A stretch of 7,727 nt of DNA from Actinomycetota bacterium (GTDB taxonomy: Bacteria > Actinomycetota > Actinomycetes > Nanopelagicales > Nanopelagicaceae). A model generated the notes under the pieces. That model saw only the letters and a program-made list of their open reading frames with translations, made no database searches and was not told the DNA's origin. Of the stretch, positions 1-7,172 are shown one piece after another (within the stretch, counting starts at the first letter, position 1; every line of letters begins with the position of its first letter). The stretch is from positions 1 through 7,727 of the forward strand of contig WLMD01000079.1 of NCBI GenBank assembly GCA_009700405.1, given 5' to 3'. Position numbers and translations under genes: made by a program.

Positions 1-602
1 TGGTTGCGGATTTGAGCGGAAAACTTCTTTGGCTCTTTACCTGCCATCAGGTTGTGAACCATGTATAAATCATGAACCATAATTAAAGAGATTGGTGATT
101 CGCCAGGGTAGCGAACTCGATGATCGGCTGATCGATTTCTCGCGCAGCTCATTGAATAAAGCGAGCCAGCCTGCTCCACCACAGATTTGAATGCTAAAAA
201 TTCTTTGCTCCATAAAAGGATGTGACCTAACATCAACTTTGAAGGATCCTTCTTCAAGAGATTGCTCAATGATTTCGCAGATTCTAAAGATTCACCGATA
301 GGCTTTTCAAGTAAGACCGATGCGCCGTACTCAAGCAATTGCTTTGTAATGGCAATATGAGACTTGGTACTTGATGTGACTATCCATCCGTCAAGGACAC
401 TAGCTTCAAGCGCGACGGTAAGGTCTTCATAAACGACAGTGCCTTGATTATTAAAATACTTTTCCGCTGCGATGCGATTATCTGGGAACGTTTCTACAAC
501 TGAAACAATCTCTACGTGATCTAAGTAGGCAATTTGATCGGCGTGCATTTTTCCCATTGCGCCGAATCCGATAATTCCTACTTTCAATCTATCGTGCGCC
601 AT
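1..602 (-). CDS. Gfo/Idh/MocA family NAD(P)-dependent oxidoreductase (3'-truncated by window edge)
   Basis: Cytoplasmic dehydrogenase of the Gfo/Idh/MocA family, which usually oxidises or reduces a hydroxyl/keto group on sugars, inositols or related compounds with NAD(P). I translated it by hand: 200 complete codons stay open to the window edge. An N-terminal Rossmann fold opens with VGIIGFGAMGKMHA, giving the dinucleotide-binding GFGAMG at residues 12-17. The family EKP motif is at 99-101 (LLEKPIGES), with Lys100 the usual substrate/cofactor contact. VHDLYMVHNLM at 176-186 resembles the segment holding the family's catalytic histidine. The C-terminal substrate-binding domain is mostly missing; the family is usually 330-380 residues. 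The ATG shares one base with the stop of the upstream M20 gene (TGATG), and I see no SD of its own, so translational coupling is likely. Substrate unknown; family call secure. Confidence 0.9.
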   Translation of the reverse strand, partial: MAHDRLKVGIIGFGAMGKMHADQIAYLDHVEIVSVVETFPDNRIAAEKYFNNQGTVVYEDLTVALEASVLDGWIVTSSTKSHIAITKQLLEYGASVLLEKPIGESLESAKSLSNLLKKDPSKLMLGHILLWSKEFLAFKSVVEQAGSLYSMSCARNRSADHRVRYPGESPISLIMVHDLYMVHNLMAGKEPKKFSAQIRN

Positions 603-1777
603 CAGAAGGTAGATTTCATGATTTCAACGTAGACGGAGATTGCCTTTTCTAGTTGATCTACTTCTATCCACTCGTCTTTGGTGTGTGCCTGATCTACGCT
701 TCCTGGGCCAAGAACGACCGCTGGAATACCGGCAACAGAGTACGTGGAAGCATCTGTCCCGTACGGGGCACCAAATCGTTCTCCCGTAAGCCCGAGACCA
801 ACGAGAATCTCGCTTATCTTCTCACCGAATGCTGTCCCCACTGCTGGATCAAGTGGAAAATCAATAAATGGGACGAAAGTTTCAATCTCGATGGAAGGGT
901 CTTCTTCCATTATTGAGTTGAGAACTTTGCCAATTTGATCATGTATTTTGTTACCGTCTTCGCCAGGCAGGATTCGTCGATCTATCTTCACTTCACAATA
1001 CTCAGGAATGATATTAACGGCGCTACCGCCAGAAATTGTATTAACAGAACAGGCAGCGCTGCCGGTTAACGGATGTGTAAAGTCAATTTTCGAACAATAT
1101 TCTTTTTCGAATTGAAGTATCAATTTTGCCATTGCCGATATCGCACTTTTCCCATTCGCTGGGTTTGATGAGTGAGCGGCGACACCTCTAGTTCTGATTC
1201 TTGTTCGATAGACACCGTTATGAGCCACGATTACGGTGCATTTAGTTGGTTCACCCACGACTATGCCTACGGGAGTCCAATCAATTTTTGACAATTGTTT
1301 CTGTACAAATGCAGTTGCCCCCGTTTTTTGTTCTTCTTCATCTGTCACAAATAAAATAGCAATGTTGTTTGTGTGCTTTGGCAGTGCAGCATATTCCCGC
1401 AACGCCCATAACATCGCCGCTCCGCTGCCTTTTGTATCGCACACACCACGGCCGTATACCCGTCCATCTTTGATTGCGGCAAGAAAAGGTGCCTCAGTCA
1501 TCCCTTCGACCGTAACGGTGTCGGCATGGGATTCGAAGGCAAGCCATGGCGCATCAGCTGAGGACTCGTAGGTAATTAATAGGTTATAACTAGCATCTTC
1601 TGGATTGGAAGCAATGGGTAAATGAGTTGTATTGAAACCCCACGCCTGTGCAAGATCCTCAATTGATTCGAGCATTTTCCTTTCAGGGAAAGGTACTTTT
1701 GAGGTGACTTCATTCACGGTATCAAAGGAAACCATGTGGACGAGTAGTTCAACGACGCTAGATGGTTGCTTCATCAT
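602..1777 (-). CDS. M20 family metallohydrolase, ArgE/DapE-type deacylase or peptidase
   Basis: A complete 391-residue M20 enzyme, normal length for the acetylornithine deacetylase/succinyl-diaminopimelate desuccinylase/carboxypeptidase group. It is predicted to be a cytoplasmic, two-zinc hydrolase of an N-acyl or peptide bond on an amino acid. The metal and catalytic motifs are all present: HADTV (His84, Asp86 as general-base helper), GVCDTKG (Asp114 bridging metals), TDEEEQKTGA (Glu147 catalytic base, Glu148 metal), GEPT (Glu176), AAHSS (His202, dimerisation-domain oxyanion histidine) and AHTKDEW (His365 metal). DRRILPGE (266-273) also fits the family. No signal peptide is visible. The start is ATG at 1777 (a second ATG follows at once). 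No SD precedes it; it overlaps the stop of a 14-codon leader ORF by ATGA, which probably drives its translation. It is first in an operon with the oxidoreductase. Role as argE itself is not supported: no arginine genes lie nearby, so substrate is open. Confidence 0.92.
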   Translation of the reverse strand: MMKQPSSVVELLVHMVSFDTVNEVTSKVPFPERKMLESIEDLAQAWGFNTTHLPIASNPEDASYNLLITYESSADAPWLAFESHADTVTVEGMTEAPFLAAIKDGRVYGRGVCDTKGSGAAMLWALREYAALPKHTNNIAILFVTDEEEQKTGATAFVQKQLSKIDWTPVGIVVGEPTKCTVIVAHNGVYRTRIRTRGVAAHSSNPANGKSAISAMAKLILQFEKEYCSKIDFTHPLTGSAACSVNTISGGSAVNIIPEYCEVKIDRRILPGEDGNKIHDQIGKVLNSIMEEDPSIEIETFVPFIDFPLDPAVGTAFGEKISEILVGLGLTGERFGAPYGTDASTYSVAGIPAVVLGPGSVDQAHTKDEWIEVDQLEKAISVYVEIMKSTF

Positions 1778-1818
1778 TTTGAAGGTGACCAGGAATCCAG
1801 GATCAATTTCTTCAGCAT
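1774..1818 (-). CDS. Putative 14-residue leader peptide upstream of the M20 gene
   Basis: A 15-codon ORF, MLKKLILDSWSPSK, ending in TGA that overlaps the M20 start codon as ATGA. It is preceded at an ideal 8-base spacing by AAGAGGAG, the only strong SD on this strand near the M20 start. The M20 start itself has no recognisable SD, so ribosomes probably load here and re-initiate at the M20 ATG. The peptide has no run of one amino acid that would mark a classic attenuator, though it carries two Leu-rich turns and one Trp. Alternatives: it is only a translational-coupling minicistron, or chance. Its translation is inference; the SD and the overlap are directly visible. Confidence 0.4.
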   Translation of the reverse strand: MLKKLILDSWSPSK

Positions 1819-1826
1819 CAATTCCA

Positions 1827-1834
1827 CTCCTCTT
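1827..1834 (-). promoter_or_regulatory. Strong Shine-Dalgarno (AAGAGGAG) for the leader ORF
   Basis: On the minus strand AAGAGGAG lies 8 bases before the ATG at 1818. It is about 50 bases from the M20 start at 1777, too far to serve it directly. It therefore points to translation beginning at the leader ORF. Confidence 0.55.
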
Positions 1835-1876
1835 GCTTAGGAAATTTCACTCGTCAATTCAACTCAATATTTGTGA

Positions 1877-1905
1877 AGCCTAGGCATGAGGGTAAGTGCT
1901 GTCAA
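1877..1905 (-). promoter_or_regulatory. Promoter of the M20/oxidoreductase operon
   Basis: On the minus strand a perfect -35 box TTGACA (1905-1900) is followed by a 17-base spacer and TAGGCT (1882-1877), matching the TAnnnT -10 consensus of housekeeping sigma factors, typical of actinobacteria. The predicted transcript would start near 1870, giving an untranslated leader of about 50 bases before the 14-codon ORF. The 8-base palindrome GCCTAGGC (1878-1885) covers most of the -10 box and could bind a regulator, though it may be chance. Confidence 0.6.
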
Positions 1906-1926
1906 CGAAATCGTCATGTCTTGAGC

Positions 1927-1941
1927 GCGGATAGAGTCCGC
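1927..1941 (+). promoter_or_regulatory. Small hairpin in the ppdK upstream region
   Basis: GCGGA (1927-1931), loop TAGAG, then TCCGC (1937-1941) form a perfect 5-bp stem about 60 bases upstream of ppdK. CCGC (1938-1941) could instead pair with GCGG (1961-1964), so two exclusive folds are possible. There is no U-tract right after it, so it is not an intrinsic terminator. TAGAGT at 1932-1937 also matches a TAnnnT -10 box but has no decent -35 before it. I could not identify a convincing ppdK promoter or any known riboswitch in 1906-1986. Confidence 0.2.
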
Positions 1942-1986
1942 TGAGTGAGAAACTAACGACGCGGCGCCTGATTTTTATGCAAAGAT

Positions 1987-1994
1987 AAAGGGGG
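1987..1994 (+). promoter_or_regulatory. ppdK: Ribosome binding site of ppdK
   Basis: AAAGGGGG ends 5 bases before the GTG at 2000. It is what favours GTG over the ATG codons at residues 7 and 8, where GGGAG sits too close (0-3 bases) to the ATG. Confidence 0.6.
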
Positions 1995-1999
1995 TATCC

Positions 2000-4723
2000 G
2001 TGAATCAAGATTGGGAGATGATGACCGAGAAATTAGTTCATCCGTTTACAGTAGGAGATCGCACTCAATCTGATTTATTAGGTGGCAAGGGCGCAAACCT
2101 TGCAGAGATGGTTCGCATCGGTTTACCAGTACCCCCGGGCTTCACAATTACAACACAAGCTTGTCGAGAATATTTAAGTTCCGGAACAATGCCCGAAGCA
2201 CTTCAAAGTGAGATTGCTAGTGCGCTAAAAGATTTAGAAAAATCAACTGGAAAAGCATTTGGTAATCCTGACAAGCCATTACTTGTTTCAGTTAGAAGTG
2301 GCGCGAAATTTTCTATGCCAGGAATGATGGAAACAGTTCTAAATGTGGGCATGACGCCAGAAGTTGCACAAAGTATGGCCGAACAAACTGGTAACCCAAA
2401 ATTTGCTTGGGATTCTTACCGCCGATTTGTAGATATGTATGGGCGCATTGTTTGTGATGTTCCACCGGACGAATTTCATAAGATTGAAACACGAGTTCTT
2501 GCAACATTTGGCGTGGAGAGCATTCCTGATTTAGATGCAACTGGACTTCAGGCGTTAGCGGATGGTTATATAAAGGCCAGTGAAGCGGTAACGGGTAAAA
2601 GTTTTCCAACAGACCCTCGTGAACATCTGGCGGAATCAATTGAAGCGGTCTTTAGGTCTTGGAATTCTGAACGCGCGCAGTTGTATCGCCGTCGCGAGCG
2701 AATTCCATCTGATTTAGGCACAGCAGTAAATATTCAATCTATGGTTTTCGGAAACCTCACAGATGACTCTGGCACTGGCGTTGCATTCACTCGCGACCCT
2801 GCAACAGGAGAAAAAGGTAGTTACGGAGATTATCTAGAGCGCGCACAAGGTGAAGACGTAGTCGCTGGTATCCGCAACACAATGTCATTGGTGGAATTTG
2901 GCGAGCGATCTCCTGTTGTTCATGCTGAGTTAGAGCGAGTGATGACATTGCTGGAAGATCACTATCGAGACCTATGCGATATTGAATTTACAGTTGAAAA
3001 GGGCAAGCTTTGGATCCTCCAGACTCGCGTAGGAAAGCGAACAGCCGAGGCAGCATTCAGGATTGCGACGCAATTGGTTGATGAAGGAAAAATCACAATG
3101 GATGAGGCGCTTGTGCGCACATCTGGTGACCAATTGGCTCAGTTGATGTTCCCGCAGTTTGACCTCACAGGCTCGGTTAAAGCCGTCGCAACGGGTATTC
3201 CCGCATCTCCTGGTGCAGCGGTTGGTGAAGTCGTATTTGATTCACGTCGGGCATTTGATCTTGCTCGCAGTGGTAGAAAAGTAATTTTGGTTCGTCGTGA
3301 GACCAGCCCTGATGATCTTGTGGGCATGGTTGCATCTGAAGGAATCTTGACGAGTCGCGGTGGAAAGACATCCCACGCAGCAGTTGTTGCGCGCGGAATG
3401 GGAAAGACAGCTGTTTGCGGCACTGAAGCAATTGCAGTGGATGAGCGGGCGAATCTTTTCACTGTCGGAAGTTTGACAGTCTATGAAGGAGAAGTTATTT
3501 CTATCGACGGCTCAACAGGAAATGTATATCTGGGAACTATCCCGGTAATCGCATCACCTGTGACCTCATACCTAGAAGGTCGTCTTGCAGCATCAAGTGA
3601 TGAGGCATCACCAGTGGTAAAAGCTGTCGATCGAATTCTTTGTTATGCCGATGAAATTCGCACACTCAAAGTCCGTGCCAATGCAGACACTCCAGAGGAT
3701 GCAATTCGTGCGCGAATATTGGGCGCAGAAGGTGTTGGCCTTTGCCGCACAGAACATATGTTTCTTGGGCCTCGCCGTTCCTATGTTGAGCGCCTAGTAC
3801 TTGCCGAAAATGAAGATGTTCAACGTGGCGTAATCGCCGAGATGGAACCACTTCAACGTGGGGACTTCGTCGGCATCATGATGTCGATGTCGGGCTTACC
3901 TGTGACTATTCGACTCCTAGATCCACCATTGCACGAATTCTTGCCACCACTTGCAGATCTCACCGCAACCATGTCGCGGGCAGAGGCACTTGGAGAAGAA
4001 GTGCCCATGCGCGAGCAAGCAATATTTGCTGCAGTAAAACGCTTACATGAGGCCAATCCCATGTTGGGACTTCGTGGCGTACGTCTTGGAATTCTTATTC
4101 CAGAGCTCTATCAAATGCAGGTTCGTGCTCTTGTGCATGCCTACCTTGAGGTAAAACGTTTAGGTCATGATCCGAAACCTGAAGTTATGATCCCCTTGGT
4201 TGCAACTCAGCGTGAACTTCTTTATCTGCGCGAAACACTTGAGGCAGAAATTGCCAAAACATTTGTTGGGTCTGGTCAAAAAATGGATATCCCAATTGGC
4301 ACAATGATTGAGACGCCACGGGCTGCGATCACTGCAGGACGTCTTGGCAATTATGCGGACTTCTTCTCATTTGGAACAAATGACCTAACCCAACTTACTT
4401 GGGCATTTAGTCGTGATGATGTGGAGTCCACATTCTTGCCTCGCTATCTAGACCTAGAACTCCTACCTTTCAACCCGTTTGAATCTTTAGATCAAGCAGG
4501 AGTCGGAATTCTTATTCGGACTGCGGTTGAACAAGCGCGCGGGCTTCGTCCCGATTTCAAACTTGGCATCTGCGGAGAACATGGTGGCGACCCACGAAGT
4601 ATTCATTTCTTCCACGAACTTGGGCTCGACTATGTTTCATGTTCGCCTTTTAGAGTACCTGTTGCGCGACTTGAATCAGGTCGTGCCTTGGTATTAAAGA
4701 GCGCTAGCGGTAGTTCGGTTTGA
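2000..4723 (+). CDS. ppdK: Pyruvate, phosphate dikinase
   Basis: Cytoplasmic enzyme interconverting ATP + pyruvate + Pi and AMP + phosphoenolpyruvate + PPi, feeding gluconeogenesis or running in glycolysis. At 907 residues it is slightly longer than typical bacterial PPDK (about 870-900). Domains in order: ATP-grasp nucleotide-binding region (residues about 10-350) with LLGGKGANLAEM, Arg99 in SVRSGAKFSMPGMM, the ERAQGEDVVAGIRNT segment and LQTR (341-343); swivelling phosphohistidine domain with GGKTSHAAVVARG, His459 the phosphorylated residue and Thr457 matching the threonine that PPDK regulatory proteins phosphorylate; C-terminal TIM barrel binding pyruvate/PEP with CRTEH (582-586), metal ligands Glu771 (ETPR) and Asp795 (GTNDLTQ), and Cys858 in GICGEHGGDP as acid/base. 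No catalytic residue is missing. Start is GTG, with ATG 7 or 8 as alternatives. Its last ten codons overlap the convergent rarD, and no terminator hairpin is visible after it. Confidence 0.97.
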   Translation: MNQDWEMMTEKLVHPFTVGDRTQSDLLGGKGANLAEMVRIGLPVPPGFTITTQACREYLSSGTMPEALQSEIASALKDLEKSTGKAFGNPDKPLLVSVRSGAKFSMPGMMETVLNVGMTPEVAQSMAEQTGNPKFAWDSYRRFVDMYGRIVCDVPPDEFHKIETRVLATFGVESIPDLDATGLQALADGYIKASEAVTGKSFPTDPREHLAESIEAVFRSWNSERAQLYRRRERIPSDLGTAVNIQSMVFGNLTDDSGTGVAFTRDPATGEKGSYGDYLERAQGEDVVAGIRNTMSLVEFGERSPVVHAELERVMTLLEDHYRDLCDIEFTVEKGKLWILQTRVGKRTAEAAFRIATQLVDEGKITMDEALVRTSGDQLAQLMFPQFDLTGSVKAVATGIPASPGAAVGEVVFDSRRAFDLARSGRKVILVRRETSPDDLVGMVASEGILTSRGGKTSHAAVVARGMGKTAVCGTEAIAVDERANLFTVGSLTVYEGEVISIDGSTGNVYLGTIPVIASPVTSYLEGRLAASSDEASPVVKAVDRILCYADEIRTLKVRANADTPEDAIRARILGAEGVGLCRTEHMFLGPRRSYVERLVLAENEDVQRGVIAEMEPLQRGDFVGIMMSMSGLPVTIRLLDPPLHEFLPPLADLTATMSRAEALGEEVPMREQAIFAAVKRLHEANPMLGLRGVRLGILIPELYQMQVRALVHAYLEVKRLGHDPKPEVMIPLVATQRELLYLRETLEAEIAKTFVGSGQKMDIPIGTMIETPRAAITAGRLGNYADFFSFGTNDLTQLTWAFSRDDVESTFLPRYLDLELLPFNPFESLDQAGVGILIRTAVEQARGLRPDFKLGICGEHGGDPRSIHFFHELGLDYVSCSPFRVPVARLESGRALVLKSASGSSV

Positions 4724-5521
4724 TTTAACTAGGTCGGCACCAAGAAATATAAGTGCGATCCAAATAAGTCCAAAACCAATGGCGCGACCAGCGGGCATTG
4801 GCTCATGATTTATTAACGTTCCAACCATAAACATAATTGTTGGCGTGATGTACTGAAGTAACCCAGTCATGGTTAAAGGTAATCGAGTTGTGGCGCCATT
4901 AAATAGGAGCAGAGGAATAACTGTTGCGACACCGGCAAATGCAAGCAAGACGCTAAATCCAAGACTTAAACCAAATTGCGCGCGATGTTGGCTTTCAATC
5001 AGGGTGAGGTAGACGAGATTAGGTAACAGCGCAAATAAGGTTTCAATCGAGATTCCTTCGAGAGCTCCCAATTGGAGGGCTTTCTTTAGCAAACTATATG
5101 AACTCCAGGTGACAGCAAGCACAAATGCGATCCAAGGAAATGCGCCATATTCAAAGGTGAGAGTGAAGACACCAATAGCGGCTATCGAAACTGCGATCCA
5201 TTGCATCCTTCGTAGGCGCTCACGTAGAACCAATACACCAAAGGTGACGCTAACTAGTGGTGTGATGTAGTAACCCAAGGAAGCTTCAACAATTCGGTTA
5301 ACACTAACTGACCAGATATATACACCCCAGTTGATTGTTAGCAAGAAAGATGTCAAAGCTAACAAAGCAAGTGTTCGCGGTTGGCGGAAAATCGCAATAG
5401 TTCCTTTGAGTTTCTTTAAGAACGCCAACAAAATCACGCATAAGAGAAGTGACCAAACACCACGATGTGCAAGAATTTCAAACGCACTTGCTTTGTGAAG
5501 ATAATGCCAAAACAATGGCAA
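4694..5521 (-). CDS. rarD: RarD-type EamA (DMT superfamily) permease; true 5' end unclear
   Basis: Integral membrane protein of the EamA/drug-metabolite transporter superfamily, RarD branch. Substrate of RarD proteins is not established. AFEILAHRGVWSLLL and NWGVYIWSVSVNRIVEASLGYYITPLVSVTFGVLVLRERL are characteristic of RarD, and two EamA repeats totalling about ten hydrophobic helices can be followed to the C-terminus. The first ordinary start in frame is TTG at 5521, which would cut helix 1 in half. The frame upstream still encodes a good RarD N-terminus (SERKGTGLFFGIAAYTIWGL), open back to a TGA at 5597-5599, yet that stretch has no ATG, GTG or TTG; ATT at 5588-5590 would be the only near-cognate choice at a sensible length. 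An in-frame ATG lies six codons before the TGA. So the gene may use a rare start, carry a nonsense mutation, or contain a sequencing error. It is convergent with ppdK, overlapping by 30 bases. Confidence 0.88.
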   Translation of the reverse strand: MPLFWHYLHKASAFEILAHRGVWSLLLCVILLAFLKKLKGTIAIFRQPRTLALLALTSFLLTINWGVYIWSVSVNRIVEASLGYYITPLVSVTFGVLVLRERLRRMQWIAVSIAAIGVFTLTFEYGAFPWIAFVLAVTWSSYSLLKKALQLGALEGISIETLFALLPNLVYLTLIESQHRAQFGLSLGFSVLLAFAGVATVIPLLLFNGATTRLPLTMTGLLQYITPTIMFMVGTLINHEPMPAGRAIGFGLIWIALIFLGADLVKSNRTTASAL

Positions 5522-5707
5522 TAGACCCCAAATTGTGTACGCGGCTATTCCAAAAAAGAGCCCCGTGCCTTTGCGTTCACTATTCGTAATTCGAGTTCAC
5601 CACAATCGTAGATTCATTCAATGTTGCACTTGCTCTTTGATTTCGACCCTAAGAATTCCGCTATGTGGAAGTTCTCGTAAGATTTTTGTGTTTTACTCCA
5701 AAATTCG

Positions 5708-5725
5708 AACTTGGTCTGAGAAGTT
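5708..5725. repeat. Short inverted repeat upstream of the lyase promoter
   Basis: AACTT (5708-5712) and AAGTT (5721-5725) are separated by 8 bases, centred about 30 bases upstream of the proposed -35 box, where an activator or repressor could bind. Five-base arms are short enough to be chance. The rest of 5600-5746, between rarD and the lyase, holds nothing else I recognise; a clear promoter for rarD was not found. Confidence 0.2.
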
Positions 5726-5746
5726 TAATCCTACATTAGAAATTGA

Positions 5747-5775
5747 TTTACATTCCACGCTCAGGTAGATAGATT
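5747..5775 (+). promoter_or_regulatory. Promoter of the lyase/M81 operon
   Basis: TTTACA (5747-5752, five of six matches to TTGACA), a 17-base spacer and TAGATT (5770-5775, TAnnnT). The transcript would begin near 5782, only about 20 bases before the first ATG at 5802. It has the same architecture as the minus-strand M20 promoter. Confidence 0.5.
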
Positions 5776-5801
5776 GAGTAAGGGAAAGCGACAGTATTCA
5801 T

Positions 5802-7172
5802 ATGCGATTGGGTGGCGGCATGAATCTACTTGATGACCTTTATGGTGATTCGAGAATGCATGACCTTTGGTCACTCAAATCAACGCTAACTTATTGGTTG
5901 CTTGTCGAGGCTCAACTTGCTGGAGCTTTGGGCGATGCACAAGTCATCTCAAGCGAAGATGCTCAATCCATAATCGAAGCGTGTTCAGAGAAGAACATTG
6001 ACGTCGCACGGTTAATACGTGAAAGCAAGAATGTTGGATATCCAATCGTCTCCCTTGTTTCAATGATCTGTGAATCTCTACCTGCTGACCAGGCTGGAAA
6101 AGTTCATTGGGGTGCGACCACTCAAGACATTATGGATTCTGCTCTCGTTCTCCAAATAAGGGATGCAATTGAGTATCTCTTAGTACTCCAAGAGCGACTT
6201 GGCGATGCAATCTCAGATTTGACCCAAAAATATGCGAAGACCGTAATGCCTGGCAGAACGCACGGAAAACAAGCCACACCAACAACTTTCGGCGCAAAGT
6301 GTGCCGTATTTTTAGACCAGATTAGTAGCGATCGTCAGCGCCTCATAGATGCTTATCGCGGTATTAGTTCTGTTTCACTTCATGGAGCCGCGGGGACATC
6401 GGCGGCTCTCTATCCTCACGGCCAACAAGTTAGATCGGCTCTGGCCAAAAGGTTAGGTCTCGAAAATACGATTATTCCTTGGCACGTTAACAGAAGTGCA
6501 GTCATTGCAGTAGGTGATGCTGTTTCAGCTTGCTTGCAGATGCTCGCTCGCCTTGCTCGTGAAATTATTGATTTGTCTCGTACAGAAATTGCAGAAGTAA
6601 GTGAAGGAAGTTCTCAATATAAAGGCGCTTCATCCACAATGCCTCAAAAGGCCAATCCCATCGAATCTGAATCAATAATTGGCTACGCAATAAGCGGAGA
6701 GTCGCATGCGATGGCTCTACATCGCGCAAGCGAGGCTGCACATGAGCGGTCTTCAGGTGAATGGCAGATTGAATGGAGAGTGCTGCCGGACATCTTTGCC
6801 TGCGCAGCATCTGCGCTCTCATTAGCGGTGACATCAATGCAGAATCTGCAAGTATTTCCTGAGCAAATGGCCAAGAACTGTTCCTTTGATGGTGGCTTGT
6901 TGCTAGCCGAAGCAGCGATGATGCACCTGGCTCCACGTATTGGGCGCGATAAGGCACACAAATTGCTCTATGAAGTATGCCTAGAATGCAGAAAAATAGG
7001 TCAAAGTTTCGAATCAACACTTCAAGTGAAACTCGGAAAAGATTTTGAAGAGTCATTTAAAGGCTTTTCTTTTAATCCCGCCGATCACATTGGGGAGGCC
7101 CCACTTGTCGCCCTTGAAGGTGTGAGAATTTGGTCAACATCAAAGGCGAAGAAAATCTCGGTTGGTTCATGA
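5802..7172 (+). CDS. Fumarase/aspartase-superfamily lyase (adenylosuccinate lyase / carboxymuconate cycloisomerase branch)
   Basis: A 456-residue soluble lyase, normal length for the superfamily; such tetramers cleave C-N or C-O bonds releasing fumarate, or cycloisomerise carboxymuconate. Conserved regions in order: VHWGATTQDIMDSA (His102, Thr106-Thr107, Gln108, Asp109), MPGRTHGKQATPTTFG (Thr153, His154) and the signature loop GASSTMPQKANP (275-286) with the SS pair 277-278 that supplies the catalytic serine, Lys283 and Asn285. ERSSGEWQIEWRVLP (315-329) and the C-terminal helical domain (FDGGLLLAEAAMMHLAPRIGRDKAH) resemble PcaB and bacterial adenylosuccinate lyase-like proteins. A role in purine synthesis is unlikely given its partners. 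Start: ATG 5802 has AGGGAAA 14 bases before it, rather far; ATG 5820 has GGTGG 4 bases before it and gives MNLLDDLYGD, a natural N-terminus, so it may be the true start. Its stop overlaps the M81 start (ATGA). Substrate unknown. Confidence 0.88.
   Translation: MRLGGGMNLLDDLYGDSRMHDLWSLKSTLTYWLLVEAQLAGALGDAQVISSEDAQSIIEACSEKNIDVARLIRESKNVGYPIVSLVSMICESLPADQAGKVHWGATTQDIMDSALVLQIRDAIEYLLVLQERLGDAISDLTQKYAKTVMPGRTHGKQATPTTFGAKCAVFLDQISSDRQRLIDAYRGISSVSLHGAAGTSAALYPHGQQVRSALAKRLGLENTIIPWHVNRSAVIAVGDAVSACLQMLARLAREIIDLSRTEIAEVSEGSSQYKGASSTMPQKANPIESESIIGYAISGESHAMALHRASEAAHERSSGEWQIEWRVLPDIFACAASALSLAVTSMQNLQVFPEQMAKNCSFDGGLLLAEAAMMHLAPRIGRDKAHKLLYEVCLECRKIGQSFESTLQVKLGKDFEESFKGFSFNPADHIGEAPLVALEGVRIWSTSKAKKISVGS

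Noticed and set aside
653..1571. Plus-strand open frames of 64-111 codons opposite the M20 gene
   Set aside because: They lie antisense to a gene with intact M20 motifs, show no SD and encode low-complexity, Ser/Pro/Cys-rich sequence without any family resemblance.
1632..1883. Plus-strand frame of 83 codons across the M20 start and its promoter region
   Set aside because: Mostly antisense to the M20 start; no SD and no recognisable domain.
2313..4062. Minus-strand frames of 61-108 codons inside ppdK
   Set aside because: Shadow frames of a long, fully conserved gene; compositions mirror the sense codons.
4702..4709. Palindrome CGCTAGCG as a bidirectional terminator between ppdK and rarD
   Set aside because: It has no loop bases and no flanking T-run on either strand, so it cannot form an intrinsic terminator.
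5535..5768. Plus-strand 77-codon frame between rarD and the lyase
   Set aside because: It begins antisense to the conserved rarD N-terminus, has no SD, runs through the proposed lyase promoter and shows no family features.
6565..7056. Minus-strand frames of 163 and 92 codons opposite the lyase
   Set aside because: Antisense to the conserved signature loop and C-terminal domain of the lyase; no SD or homology visible.
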